Shown here in pieces: positions 35,177 to 42,729 of a DNA stretch of 64,000 bases (the stretch's first letter is position 1; every line of letters begins with the position of its first letter). Origin of the DNA: Symbioplanes lichenis. GTDB taxonomy: Bacteria; Actinomycetota; Actinomycetes; Mycobacteriales; Micromonosporaceae. The position numbers were made by a program, and so were the translations under genes. The stretch spans positions 1 to 64,000 of the forward strand of contig NZ_JAUZQD010000001.1 in the NCBI RefSeq assembly GCF_030709675.1, given 5' to 3'. Under the pieces are notes generated by a model. That model ran no database searches. It had not been told where the DNA came from and was given only the letters and a program-made list of their open reading frames with translations.

Positions 35177-36406
35177 GTGACCGACTTCCGCCTGCTCGCC
35201 TCGGGCATGACCCTGTCATGGCTGGGCAACGGCTTCCAGACCGTGGCGCTGGCCGTCGCCGTCCTCGTCGCCGGGGGCGGGGCCGGCGACCTCGGGCTGG
35301 TCATGGCGGCGACCGTCGTGGCGCTGCTGATCTGCACCCTCTTCGGCGGCGTGTGGGCGGACCGGGTCCAGCCGCAGCGGCTCATGGTGCTCTCCGACGC
35401 CGTCCGCGTCCTGACCACGGCCGCCGTCGCGGTCATGTTCGCGTCGGGCACCTACCACCTGGTTGTCCTGTGTGTGCTCGTCGCGGTCTCCGCCGGGGCC
35501 GGGGCGTTCTTCGAGCCGGCGATGTCCGCGCTCAAGCCCATGCTCGTCCCGCCGGAGCGGCGCCGGCAGGCCAACGCGACGCTGAGCATGCTGCAGAACG
35601 CCTGCCGCGTCGCCGGCCCGGCCCTCGGTGGCGTGGTGGTCGCCGCGGCCGGCGCCCCGGCCGGGTTCGCCGTCAACGCCGTGAGCTTCGCCGCGTCCGG
35701 CGTCGCCGCGCTGCTCATCCGGACCCGGGCGACGCGGGTCGCCGGGGCGGGGCTGCTGAGCGAGCTCGGCGCGGGCTGGCGAGCGATCCGGGAGCGGGAC
35801 TGGCTACTGACGGGCACACTCGCGGCCACCGGCTATCACCTGGCGAACGGCGTGGTGCTCGTCCTGGTGCAGGTGGTCGCGGTGGAACAGCTGGGCGGCG
35901 CCCGTACGGCCGGATTCGTCGCCGCCGCCGAAGGAGTGGGCGGCGTCCTCGGCGCCGCCGTCGCCCTGCGCTGGCGCACCCGGCGGCTCTTGCTCGCGGG
36001 CTGGCCCGGGGTGCTCCTGATGCCGCTGTGGGCCCTGGCCTACGTGTGGCCGGGCACGCTCGTCGCGGTGCTGGCCGGGGCGGTCGTCGGCTACGCGGGG
36101 CTGTTCTTCTACGCCGTCGCCTGGGACACGGCGGTGCAGGACCACGTGCCGCACTCGGTGCTGGCGCGAGTGGTGTCGTGGGAGATCCTCGGCTCCTACC
36201 TGGCCCTGCCGGTCGGCAACGCTCTGGCCGGCCCGCTCGCCCGGAGCATCGGCATCGACACGTCACTGATGGCCGCGGCGGCGGTGATGTTCGGCGCGGC
36301 GCTGGTTCCCCTCACTGTGCGGGGGACGCGGGAGCTGACCCGACCGCAGCCGCGAAGCGCGCCGCCACCGTCGCCACGGCCGCCCGCAGCTCGGGCCCGC
36401 CGGTGA
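35177..36406 (+). CDS. MFS transporter
   Basis: A 409-residue major facilitator superfamily membrane protein with about 12 hydrophobic segments. The intracellular loop GGVWADRVQPQRLM after the second helix is the MFS motif A region. It belongs to the drug or small-molecule exporter group (enterobactin-exporter-like), substrate unknown. The GTG at 35177 lies 12 bases after the MarR operator candidate, so expression is probably under repressor control. Its 3' end overlaps the WYL gene, convergent, by 95 bases. Confidence 0.87.
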   Translation: MTDFRLLASGMTLSWLGNGFQTVALAVAVLVAGGGAGDLGLVMAATVVALLICTLFGGVWADRVQPQRLMVLSDAVRVLTTAAVAVMFASGTYHLVVLCVLVAVSAGAGAFFEPAMSALKPMLVPPERRRQANATLSMLQNACRVAGPALGGVVVAAAGAPAGFAVNAVSFAASGVAALLIRTRATRVAGAGLLSELGAGWRAIRERDWLLTGTLAATGYHLANGVVLVLVQVVAVEQLGGARTAGFVAAAEGVGGVLGAAVALRWRTRRLLLAGWPGVLLMPLWALAYVWPGTLVAVLAGAVVGYAGLFFYAVAWDTAVQDHVPHSVLARVVSWEILGSYLALPVGNALAGPLARSIGIDTSLMAAAAVMFGAALVPLTVRGTRELTRPQPRSAPPPSPRPPAARARR

Positions 36407-37265
36407 CGGTGAAGCCGAACGGGACGGCGGCCAGCCACTCCTGGGCGTACATCGCGGGGTTGCCGGTGCTGCCGGTGAGCACGCAGCGGTCGCCGTCGGC
36501 CTCGAGCGTGCCCATCGGCGGCCGGATCCAGGGCGCCACCGCCGCCAGCGGCGCGTGGAAGACCACCCGGGCCGGGAACCGCCAGCCCTTCCCCAGGTTC
36601 TCCTCGAGTACGGCCACCGGGTCGAGCCCGTCGGGCGGCGTGAACCGGTGCGCTGTGCGCCGGACGGCCTTGATCCGGTCGACGCGATAGGTCCGCACGG
36701 CGTTCGCGTGGTGCGAGTGGCACAGCAGGTACCAGCGCCCGTAGCGCACGACCACGGCCCACGGGTCGACCTCGGACTCCCAGTCGCCGTAGCCGATCGC
36801 CACGCGACACCGGTCGGCGACGGCCGCGACGAGGGCGCTGGTGGTCGTGGGATCGGGGCGCCGCTGTTCCGGATCGGGGGCGGCCGACGCGTACTCCCGG
36901 AGCATCGCCGCCTGACGGGCGATCCGCTCGGGCAGGGCGCGGATGACCTTGCCGAGCGCCTCGCCGGCGTCGTGCGCGGCCGGCTGCCCGTCGAGCACGG
37001 CCATGACCAGCGCGAGCGCCTGCTCCTCGGTGAAGACGACCGGCGGCAGCCGCACGCCCCGGCTCAGCCGGTAGCCCCCGTACGGGCCCCGCGCCGACTC
37101 GACCGGGACGCCGGCCTCGCGCAGGATCCCGACGTAGCGCCGCGCCGCCCGCTCGGTCACGCCCAGCGCCTCGGCGAGCTGGTCGGCGGTCGTGCCCGGC
37201 CGTGCCTGCAGGATCTCGAGCGTCCGCAGCGCCCGGGCGGTGGGACTCGTACCGGTGGTCGGCAT
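36312..37265 (-). CDS. WYL-domain HTH regulator
   Basis: A 317-residue transcription regulator of the YafY/DeoR-WYL type. The N-terminal winged helix has LRTLEILQARPGTTADQLA and RAARRYVGILREAGVPV, a wing YGGYRLSRG, and the WYL domain has WAVVVRYGRWYLLCH with RTYRVDRI downstream. WYL domains bind nucleotide or other ligands. The start MPTTGTSPTAR at 37265 is divergent from the hydrolase gene with 54 bases between starts, so that hydrolase may be its target. Confidence 0.9.
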   Translation of the reverse strand: MPTTGTSPTARALRTLEILQARPGTTADQLAEALGVTERAARRYVGILREAGVPVESARGPYGGYRLSRGVRLPPVVFTEEQALALVMAVLDGQPAAHDAGEALGKVIRALPERIARQAAMLREYASAAPDPEQRRPDPTTTSALVAAVADRCRVAIGYGDWESEVDPWAVVVRYGRWYLLCHSHHANAVRTYRVDRIKAVRRTAHRFTPPDGLDPVAVLEENLGKGWRFPARVVFHAPLAAVAPWIRPPMGTLEADGDRCVLTGSTGNPAMYAQEWLAAVPFGFTVTGGPELRAAVATVAARFAAAVGSAPASPAQ

Positions 37266-37319
37266 GGGATGCACCGTACCGGAAGCCGATCGTCCGGAAT
37301 GGGCTCTAGATTGCCCCTC

Positions 37320-38003
37320 ATGACTGCAGAGCGAATCGTGCTGATCGGCGGATTGTGGCTGGACGCCTCCGCCTGGGACGCCGTCGTCGCCGAGATCGGC
37401 GGGCGGGGTCACGACGCGGTGCCGGTGGCCCTGCCGGGCCAGGGCGACGGGAACACGTCGGCGACGCTGGCCGACCAGGTGGCCGCGGTGCTCGCCGCGG
37501 CCGACGCGGCGCCCGGGCCGGTCGTGCTGGTGGGTCACTCCGCCGCCGGCACGCTGGCCTGGCTGGCGGCCGACGCCCGCCCGGACAAGGTCGCCAAGGT
37601 CGTGCTGATCGGCGGCTGGCCCTCGCCGGAGGGCGACAAGTACGCCGACTTCTTCCCGCCCGAGAACGGCGTGATGGCCTTCCCGGGGTGGGCGCCCTTC
37701 GAGGGGCCGGACGCCGCCGACCTCGACGAGGCCGCGCGGCGGGCCTTCGCCGCGAGGGCCGTCCCGGTACCCGAGGGCGTGTCGCGGGCTGTCGTGCACT
37801 ACACGGACGAGCGCCGCTACGACATCCCGGTCGTGCTGGTGTGTCCGGAGTTCACGCCGGCCCAGGCGCGGGAGTGGGTCGACGCGGGCGACCTGCCGGA
37901 GCTGGCCCGGATCAAGCAGCTCGACCTGGTCGACATCGACTCGGGCCACTGGCCGATGCTGACGAAGCCCGCCGAGCTGGCCCGCGTCCTCATCGGGAGC
38001 TGA
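37320..38003 (+). CDS. Alpha/beta hydrolase
   Basis: A 227-residue alpha/beta hydrolase beginning MTAERIVLIGGLWLDASAWD, with elbow VGHSAAGT, and a terminal IDSGHWPMLTKP that supplies the His. It resembles small actinobacterial esterases with no lid. It is divergent from a WYL regulator that probably controls it. Its stop overlaps the stop of the PurA-like gene on the other strand by 14 bases. Substrate unknown. Confidence 0.87.
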   Translation: MTAERIVLIGGLWLDASAWDAVVAEIGGRGHDAVPVALPGQGDGNTSATLADQVAAVLAAADAAPGPVVLVGHSAAGTLAWLAADARPDKVAKVVLIGGWPSPEGDKYADFFPPENGVMAFPGWAPFEGPDAADLDEAARRAFAARAVPVPEGVSRAVVHYTDERRYDIPVVLVCPEFTPAQAREWVDAGDLPELARIKQLDLVDIDSGHWPMLTKPAELARVLIGS

Positions 38004-39192
38004 TCGCCAGCCGCTTGCCGGCGCGGTCCGGGCCCCACGACTCCACGGTCACCGGCGCGCCGAGCAACGCGCCGATCTCGCCCGCCCAGTCGTCCGGCCG
38101 GTGCAGCTCCGCCGGCCGGGCGCTCGCCAGCTCCCGGGTGAGGACCGCCTGGTGGTCCAGGTCGCGGAACGGCCCCGGCTCGATGCGGCTGCCCGTCGTG
38201 TACGCCGTGCAGATGCGCAGCCCGGGACACCGCGCCGGGGCGTCGAGGTGGGTCACGGCCAGGCTGTCCACGCCGCCCGCCACCTCGACGGCGTACCGGT
38301 GGGCGACCGCGTCGAAGTGGCCCACCCGGAACGCGCCCTGCCACTCACCGGCGCCGTTGTGTGCCTCGGGCAGGTCCAGCGGCGCCTCCGTCACGAACGG
38401 GCCGGCGCCGTGCCGCGTGGTGTAGGTGCGGACGACGCCCAGCCGCTCGAACGAGTCGCACAGCTCGCCCACGTTGTCGAACGTCGTCGTCGACCACGTC
38501 GTGTAGGGGTGCCAGCCCCGCCACTCGTCGAGCAGCACGCCCTGCGCGCCCTCGAAGACGCACCGGCCCTCGGTCAGCAGTCGTGCGGTGTAACTGCCGC
38601 CGACGATCCGGACCGCCGAGCCGAAGGCCACGAACGCGTCCACCACGTCGTCAAGCGGCGGCCCGCCGAGCTGACCGTATCGTTCCGTCAGCCGGTCGCG
38701 GAGGGCGGCGAGGCGGCGCCGGAGGAGCACCGGGGAGCGGACGTCGGCGGCCCGCGGGGCGTCGGCGTGGCTCCGGGCGTACTCCATGGTCTGTCCGACG
38801 CCCATGCCGCACGACCCGTGCCGGGCCCCGCCGCGCCGCCGCTCGCGCAGCTGGTTGGCCGCCCGGTGCCAGGGCGTGACGAGCAGGCAGCCGGCGTCGA
38901 CCGTGAGCAGCTCGAAGGGGTTGCCCAGCGCGGCGGCCTCGGCGGCCAGCGCGAGCGGGTCGACCACCACGAACCGGGTGAGGTGGGTGGGCACCCCCAG
39001 GAAGGTGCCCGACCCGAACTGCGCGAACGTGTGGTGCCGGCCCCCGGCGACGACGTTGTGGGCGGCCTGCGCTCCCCCGTTGAAGCGCAGCACCGCGCGG
39101 ACGTCCCCCGCCGCGCACAGCGTGTCGACAATCGTCCCCTTGCCGGCGTCGCCGTAGCCGAGATCGACCACGGCGACGTGCTCGCCGGTCAC
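37990..39192 (-). CDS. Divergent adenylosuccinate synthetase-like enzyme
   Basis: A 400-residue PurA-family protein, last gene of a four-gene operon. The P-loop reads LGYGDAGKGT in place of WGDEGKGK, keeping the catalytic Asp (residue 15). The His equivalent of PurA His41 is in AQAAHNVVAG (His45). Middle motif HGSCGMGVGQT and terminal ESWGPDRAGKRL match PurA IMP-contact and GTP-recognition regions in altered form. PurA makes adenylosuccinate from IMP, Asp and GTP; paralogues such as PurZ use other bases. The GTG start overlaps the VWA stop (GTGA). Purine enzymes are not nearby, so it is unlikely to be the housekeeping enzyme. Confidence 0.82.
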   Translation of the reverse strand: MTGEHVAVVDLGYGDAGKGTIVDTLCAAGDVRAVLRFNGGAQAAHNVVAGGRHHTFAQFGSGTFLGVPTHLTRFVVVDPLALAAEAAALGNPFELLTVDAGCLLVTPWHRAANQLRERRRGGARHGSCGMGVGQTMEYARSHADAPRAADVRSPVLLRRRLAALRDRLTERYGQLGGPPLDDVVDAFVAFGSAVRIVGGSYTARLLTEGRCVFEGAQGVLLDEWRGWHPYTTWSTTTFDNVGELCDSFERLGVVRTYTTRHGAGPFVTEAPLDLPEAHNGAGEWQGAFRVGHFDAVAHRYAVEVAGGVDSLAVTHLDAPARCPGLRICTAYTTGSRIEPGPFRDLDHQAVLTRELASARPAELHRPDDWAGEIGALLGAPVTVESWGPDRAGKRLAISSR

Positions 39193-40148
39193 AGCCGTTC
39201 GTTCCCGTCGGGGCCGGTCGTCGTGACCAGATCGGTCCGCACGACAGCGCCGCGCGGCCGGACCAGCGCCAGCGCCCGCCCCACCGAGGCGCCGGCCGTC
39301 GAGCCCACCTCGGTCAGGTCCGCGAGCCCCTCGTCGAGGTCGATCGCGTCCTCGCCCAGGCCGACCGTCAGCGCGATCGTCTCGCACACCGCGTCGAGGT
39401 CGTCGAGCTCGATGACGTTCTGGCCCAGCAGCCGCTTCCAGTGCCCGAGGATCTCCTGGTCGCCGCCCCAGCCGGCCGCTGTCGGGATGATGTAGTAGAC
39501 GTCGTACGCCCGCTGGAGCTCCGCGATCATCGCCTCGACCGGGATGGCCTCCCTGAGGTCGTCGCCCACGAACTTCTTGACCTCCTTGGGCTTCACCTTC
39601 GCGTAGGGCATCTCGTCGCCGATGAGGAACAGATAGCCCCGGCGCCCGCGCTTGGTGACGCTGTCGAGATCGGTGTGCCGGGCCATGAAGTACATGGCCA
39701 GCTCGTACGACTCGGTGCGCTGCCCGCCGCCCCCGCCCTCGATCACGATCCGGGCCAGATCCTCGTCCATCCGGTTGTCCGACTCGAACTGTCCGACCTG
39801 CAGGGGCACCTTGTCGCACGTGGCGTCGCCGACCGCGCCGAACATGATGTGCGGGTCGGTCGCGTACCCCTTGCGGGTCAGCAGGCCGAGCAGCTGCGGC
39901 AGCTTGGTCTGCAGCACCCGGGGCACGGTGCCCATCGAGCCGGTCACGTCGAAGAGCACCGCGATCGGCGTGCTCCGCGGGTGCTCGGCGCTGTCGCGGC
40001 TCTCCCGCGCGGTCACGCCCTTCGGGTCGAGGGCGGGGTGCGCCTTGCGAGCGCCGCTGTCGCTGTACGCGAACGCGCTCGTGCCGGTGGCGGCGCGGTA
40101 GTTCGCGGCGGCGTCGTAGACATTGGTGGACCAGCGTCCGCTTCCCAT
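39189..40148 (-). CDS. VWA domain protein
   Basis: A 319-residue soluble VWA protein. The MIDAS motif is Asp67-x-Thr69-x-Ser71 in VLFDVTGSMG, with GGGGGQRTESYELAMY providing the conserved Thr and LFLIGDEMPYAKV the later Asp, so metal binding should work. An AGGAG ribosome binding site precedes ATG 40148. It lies 11 bases after the J-domain/pseudokinase gene stop and overlaps the PurA-like gene start by four bases. In TerY-type systems a VWA protein works with a kinase and a phosphatase; here the phosphatase is absent and a PurA-like enzyme takes its place. Confidence 0.87.
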   Translation of the reverse strand: MGSGRWSTNVYDAAANYRAATGTSAFAYSDSGARKAHPALDPKGVTARESRDSAEHPRSTPIAVLFDVTGSMGTVPRVLQTKLPQLLGLLTRKGYATDPHIMFGAVGDATCDKVPLQVGQFESDNRMDEDLARIVIEGGGGGQRTESYELAMYFMARHTDLDSVTKRGRRGYLFLIGDEMPYAKVKPKEVKKFVGDDLREAIPVEAMIAELQRAYDVYYIIPTAAGWGGDQEILGHWKRLLGQNVIELDDLDAVCETIALTVGLGEDAIDLDEGLADLTEVGSTAGASVGRALALVRPRGAVVRTDLVTTTGPDGNERL

Positions 40149-40159
40149 GACTGTTCTCC

Positions 40160-41110
40160 TCACGCTGCCGGCACGGTGAAGTGCCGGAACTTCCGGGGGC
40201 CGTACAACTTCTCCAGCAGCTCGTCGAGCTCGGCGAGCAGCTGCCACGCGTCCTGGGGACGCATCCGGGGTGCGGCATAGCGGCACCCCGCCACGAACCG
40301 CCGCAGCGCGGCGGGTGGCCGGTCGATGAGCGCCAGCATGAGACCGCCGGCCTGGTAGATGTCCGTCGCCGCCGTCGCCGGCCGCTTCGCCAGGACCTCG
40401 GGCGGGTACGTCGTGCGGTAGCGCGACACGACGGCCGGGACCGGCGTGCCGGGGGTGACGCTGTAACACCAGTCGACGAGGACCACGCCGTGCTCCTCGG
40501 GCTGGATCAGCACGTGCTCGGGCACGACCGCGCCGTGCACCACACCGGCCCGGTGCGCCCAGCCGAGCCCGGTGAGCAGCCGCCGCCACATCCAGGCGAC
40601 GTCCCGGGCGTCCAGCTTGTGCAGCATCGTGGTCAGCGGCACGAACCCGGTCAGCCGCTCCAGCACCAGCGCCTCGCGCCGCGCCCCGGCGCCGTCCTCG
40701 TGGATGAAGGTTTCGATCAGGCGCGGCGCATAAGCCCGGTGCCGCGGGTTGCCGTCGCGGTCCAGCCGGGTGAGGGCGGCGGCCTCGGCGCGGACGAGGT
40801 CGTTGTCGGCCGGGCGGCGCGGCAGCTTGAGCAGCTTGTCGTCGTCGAGCGCGATCAGGTCGGCCAGGTCGCCGCGGGCGACGACCTCTCCGAGCCGATA
40901 GGTCGCGCGCCGCGTCGTCAGCGTGCGGGGCCTGGCGAAGAGCTCGGTGAGCTTCGCCGCGACGCGCGTCGCCGTCGCCCTCTGCGCGGCGGGTGCGACA
41001 TCGGGGTGCACGATCTTCAGAAGCTTCCGGTACGCGCTCTCGCCGTCGCCGAGCTCCGCGAAGCTCGTCGCTCGATCAATCGCCGTGGCCGCCTCGTCGA
41101 AGGTCGTCAT
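40160..41110 (-). CDS. J-domain plus pseudokinase protein
   Basis: A 316-residue protein. The N-terminal 60 residues form a J-like domain with the HPD motif (LLKIVHPDVAP, residues 35-37), which in DnaJ stimulates Hsp70. The rest resembles a protein kinase: Lys95 in DKLLKLPRRP, HGAVVPEHVLI (residues 192-202) replacing HRDxKxxN, and VDW replacing DFG. The catalytic Asp and the metal-binding Asn are missing, so it is probably a pseudokinase or binding domain. Its ATG overlaps the Nudix gene stop (ATGA at 41107-41110). A direct Hsp70 role is inferred only from the HPD motif. Confidence 0.8.
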   Translation of the reverse strand: MTTFDEAATAIDRATSFAELGDGESAYRKLLKIVHPDVAPAAQRATATRVAAKLTELFARPRTLTTRRATYRLGEVVARGDLADLIALDDDKLLKLPRRPADNDLVRAEAAALTRLDRDGNPRHRAYAPRLIETFIHEDGAGARREALVLERLTGFVPLTTMLHKLDARDVAWMWRRLLTGLGWAHRAGVVHGAVVPEHVLIQPEEHGVVLVDWCYSVTPGTPVPAVVSRYRTTYPPEVLAKRPATAATDIYQAGGLMLALIDRPPAALRRFVAGCRYAAPRMRPQDAWQLLAELDELLEKLYGPRKFRHFTVPAA

Positions 41111-41859
41111 CGGACACCGTCCTCACGGGTGGGTCGCAGCAGCGCGGGGTGCAGCAGACGCGCGTCGCCGGCCCGGTAGAGCTTCGGCTTGGGCCCGCCG
41201 CGCTCCCCCGCCCGCGCCGCCGTCTCGCCGGTGCTCTCCACGAACCCGGGCACCGACAGCACCTTGCGATGGAAGTTGCCGGCGTGCAGCTCCTCGCCCC
41301 AGACCGCCGCGTAGACCGCCCGCAGCTCGGCGATCGTGAACTCCGCGCCGACGAACGCGGTGGCCAGCGGCGTGTACTCGAGCTTGGCCCGCGCCCGGTC
41401 CAGCCCGTCGGCGAGGATCGCGGCGTGGTCGAAGGCCAGCTCCCCGGCCTCGTCCACCGGCACCCAGAAGGCCCCGGAGGCGTCGGTCCCGGCCCGCGGG
41501 TCGGGCAGGCGGGGCGCGAACGCCAGGTAGGCCACCGAGATGACGCGCATGCGGGGGTCGCGGCGCGGATCCCCGTACGACCGGAGCTGCTCGAGATGCA
41601 CCCGGTCCAGCTCGCCCTCCCCGGGGCGCAGCCCGGTCTCCTCCCCGAGCTCCCGCAGCGCCGCCGCGTCGAGCGTCTCGTCCTGCACGAATCCCCCGGG
41701 CAGCGCCCGCCACCCGGCGAACGGGTGCCCGCCGCGCTCGACGAGCAGCACGTGCAGCCGACCTTCCCGGATCGTCAGCGCGACCACGTCGACGGTGACC
41801 GCGACGCTCGGGAAGGCGCCGGGGTCGTACCCCGCCAGGAACTCCTCTTCCTCGGTCAT
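41107..41859 (-). CDS. Nudix hydrolase with C-terminal winged helix
   Basis: A 250-residue protein, first gene of the operon. A complete Nudix box (Gly55 to Leu77: GGFVQDE, seven residues, RELGEETGL) fits the GX5EX7REUXEEXGU consensus, so hydrolysis of a nucleoside diphosphate-X compound is possible. The C-terminal region (FTIAELRAVYAAVWGEELHAGNFHRKVL) is the winged helix seen in NrtR-type regulators, which bind ADP-ribose or related ligands. It could be an enzyme, a ligand-sensing repressor, or both. A GAGGAG ribosome binding site precedes ATG 41859, and repeated motifs upstream fit autoregulation. Confidence 0.87.
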   Translation of the reverse strand: MTEEEEFLAGYDPGAFPSVAVTVDVVALTIREGRLHVLLVERGGHPFAGWRALPGGFVQDETLDAAALRELGEETGLRPGEGELDRVHLEQLRSYGDPRRDPRMRVISVAYLAFAPRLPDPRAGTDASGAFWVPVDEAGELAFDHAAILADGLDRARAKLEYTPLATAFVGAEFTIAELRAVYAAVWGEELHAGNFHRKVLSVPGFVESTGETAARAGERGGPKPKLYRAGDARLLHPALLRPTREDGVR

Positions 41860-41870
41860 GGCCACTCCTC

Positions 41871-41937
41871 GTTGTTCTCGCCCTGAGTAATACTCGATCT
41901 GAGAACAACGTAGCTCGTTCTCAATCTGAGCACAACC
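41871..41937. promoter_or_regulatory. Repeated operator-like motifs before Nudix operon
   Basis: Perfect nine-base inverted repeat GTTGTTCTC (41871-41879) with GAGAACAAC (41901-41909). The unit GTTCTC-n3-CTGAG occurs at 41874-41887 and 41917-41930, with a weaker reversed copy at 41893-41906. CTCGATCTGAGAACAAC and CTCAATCTGAGCACAAC form a 15/17 direct repeat 28 bases apart. This clustering upstream of the Nudix/winged-helix gene suggests a binding array for that protein. Confidence 0.55.
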
Positions 41938-41957
41938 CCGATTCCTCCGATGCCCCT

Positions 41958-42115
41958 GTGGACAAGGCGCTGCCTTCTGGTTCGACCTGCGGCGGATCGG
42001 CGGGACGAGGACGACGAGGGTCCTGCACGGCTGGATGACCGCCGATGAAGCCGGGCCGGCCCGGACCACCGCCGAACACTGTGCCGACGTCCTCCGCCGG
42101 GGCGCGGAGCCGTGA
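41958..42115 (+). pseudogene. Possible C-terminal gene remnant
   Basis: A plus-strand frame reads FWFDLRRIGGTRTTRVLHGW and then MTADEAGPARTTAEHCADVL with a stop at 42113. It has natural-looking codon usage but no start or ribosome binding site, and the part before 41958 is the operator region of the Nudix operon. I do not recognise the family. It may be the tail of a lost gene or chance. Confidence 0.25.
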
Positions 42116-42162
42116 CTCCGGCGGGGCCGGGAATTGCTGCCCGACCTCCCCGTCGAAATGGC

Positions 42163-42194
42163 GAGGCCGCCGTCCCGAACGGGGCGGCGGCCTC
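42163..42194. terminator. Terminator of DUF1540 gene
   Basis: A perfect 10-base stem (GAGGCCGCCG with CGGCGGCCTC) lies just past the DUF1540 gene stop on the minus strand. It is immediately followed by AGGTAAGGCTCAG, a sequence related to the iron-box-like repeats in the gene's upstream region. Confidence 0.65.
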
Positions 42195-42215
42195 AGGTAA
42201 GGCTCAGTTATGGTC

Positions 42216-42506
42216 TTACTTCGCCTCGAAGGTGAGGCAGTCGGCGCGATCGGTGCTCGCGCCCACGGTGATGGCCGGCGCCCGGCACTCGAGGTTGTTG
42301 TTGTGCACGCAGTCGGCCCGCTTGCAGGCGCCGACCTGGGCCACGGCCTGGCCCATCCCGCCCTGGTCGCCGGTGTCGATGAACGTGTCGCACTCCGAGC
42401 TCGTGCGGCCGATGGTGATCGCGAAGGCCGTGCAGCCGTCGTGGTTGTATCCGCAGCCGCTGACCGTGCAGGTCTGAACGCGCGGCATCTCCATCATCTG
42501 AGTCAT
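42216..42506 (-). CDS. DUF1540 double-domain protein
   Basis: A 96-residue cytoplasmic protein with two DUF1540 copies, each a cysteine-rich motif: CTVSGCGYNHDGCTAFAITI near the N-terminus and GACKRADCVHNNNLECRAPA near the C-terminus. Conserved cysteines suggest metal binding, but the function of the family is unknown. Start MTQMMEMPRV at 42506 has a GGGAGG ribosome binding site. The two iron-box-like repeats 95-135 bases upstream make iron-dependent control plausible. Confidence 0.87.
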   Translation of the reverse strand: MTQMMEMPRVQTCTVSGCGYNHDGCTAFAITIGRTSSECDTFIDTGDQGGMGQAVAQVGACKRADCVHNNNLECRAPAITVGASTDRADCLTFEAK

Positions 42507-42598
42507 GGCGTCCGCCTCCCTTTCTCCCGCTCGACCATAAACCAATACTACGATCGGTGCCCAGCGGAGCGCCGTGACAATTAAAAGATGTCACGAGA

Positions 42599-42643
42599 AT
42601 AGGTAAGGCAACAATTACCAGCCTTGAGGTAAGGCAATCCTCA
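42599..42643. promoter_or_regulatory. Tandem iron-box-like repeats
   Basis: AGGTAAGGCAA occurs at 42601-42611 and 42627-42637, 26 bases apart. The second, with flanks, reads TGAGGTAAGGCAATCCTCA (42625-42643) and matches 14 of 19 positions of the IdeR/DmdR iron box TTAGGTTAGGCTAACCTAA. A third AGGTAAGGC lies at about 42195. The region separates the minus-strand DUF1540 gene from the plus-strand glycosidase gene, so either or both may be iron-regulated. Confidence 0.45.
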
Positions 42644-42729
42644 CCATTTCCCGGTGTGGCTCCGGCCCGGCCGCCGAGCTGCGATACTGGGACAAATATC
42701 GTAACTCGCCCCCGGGAGACGAGACCACC

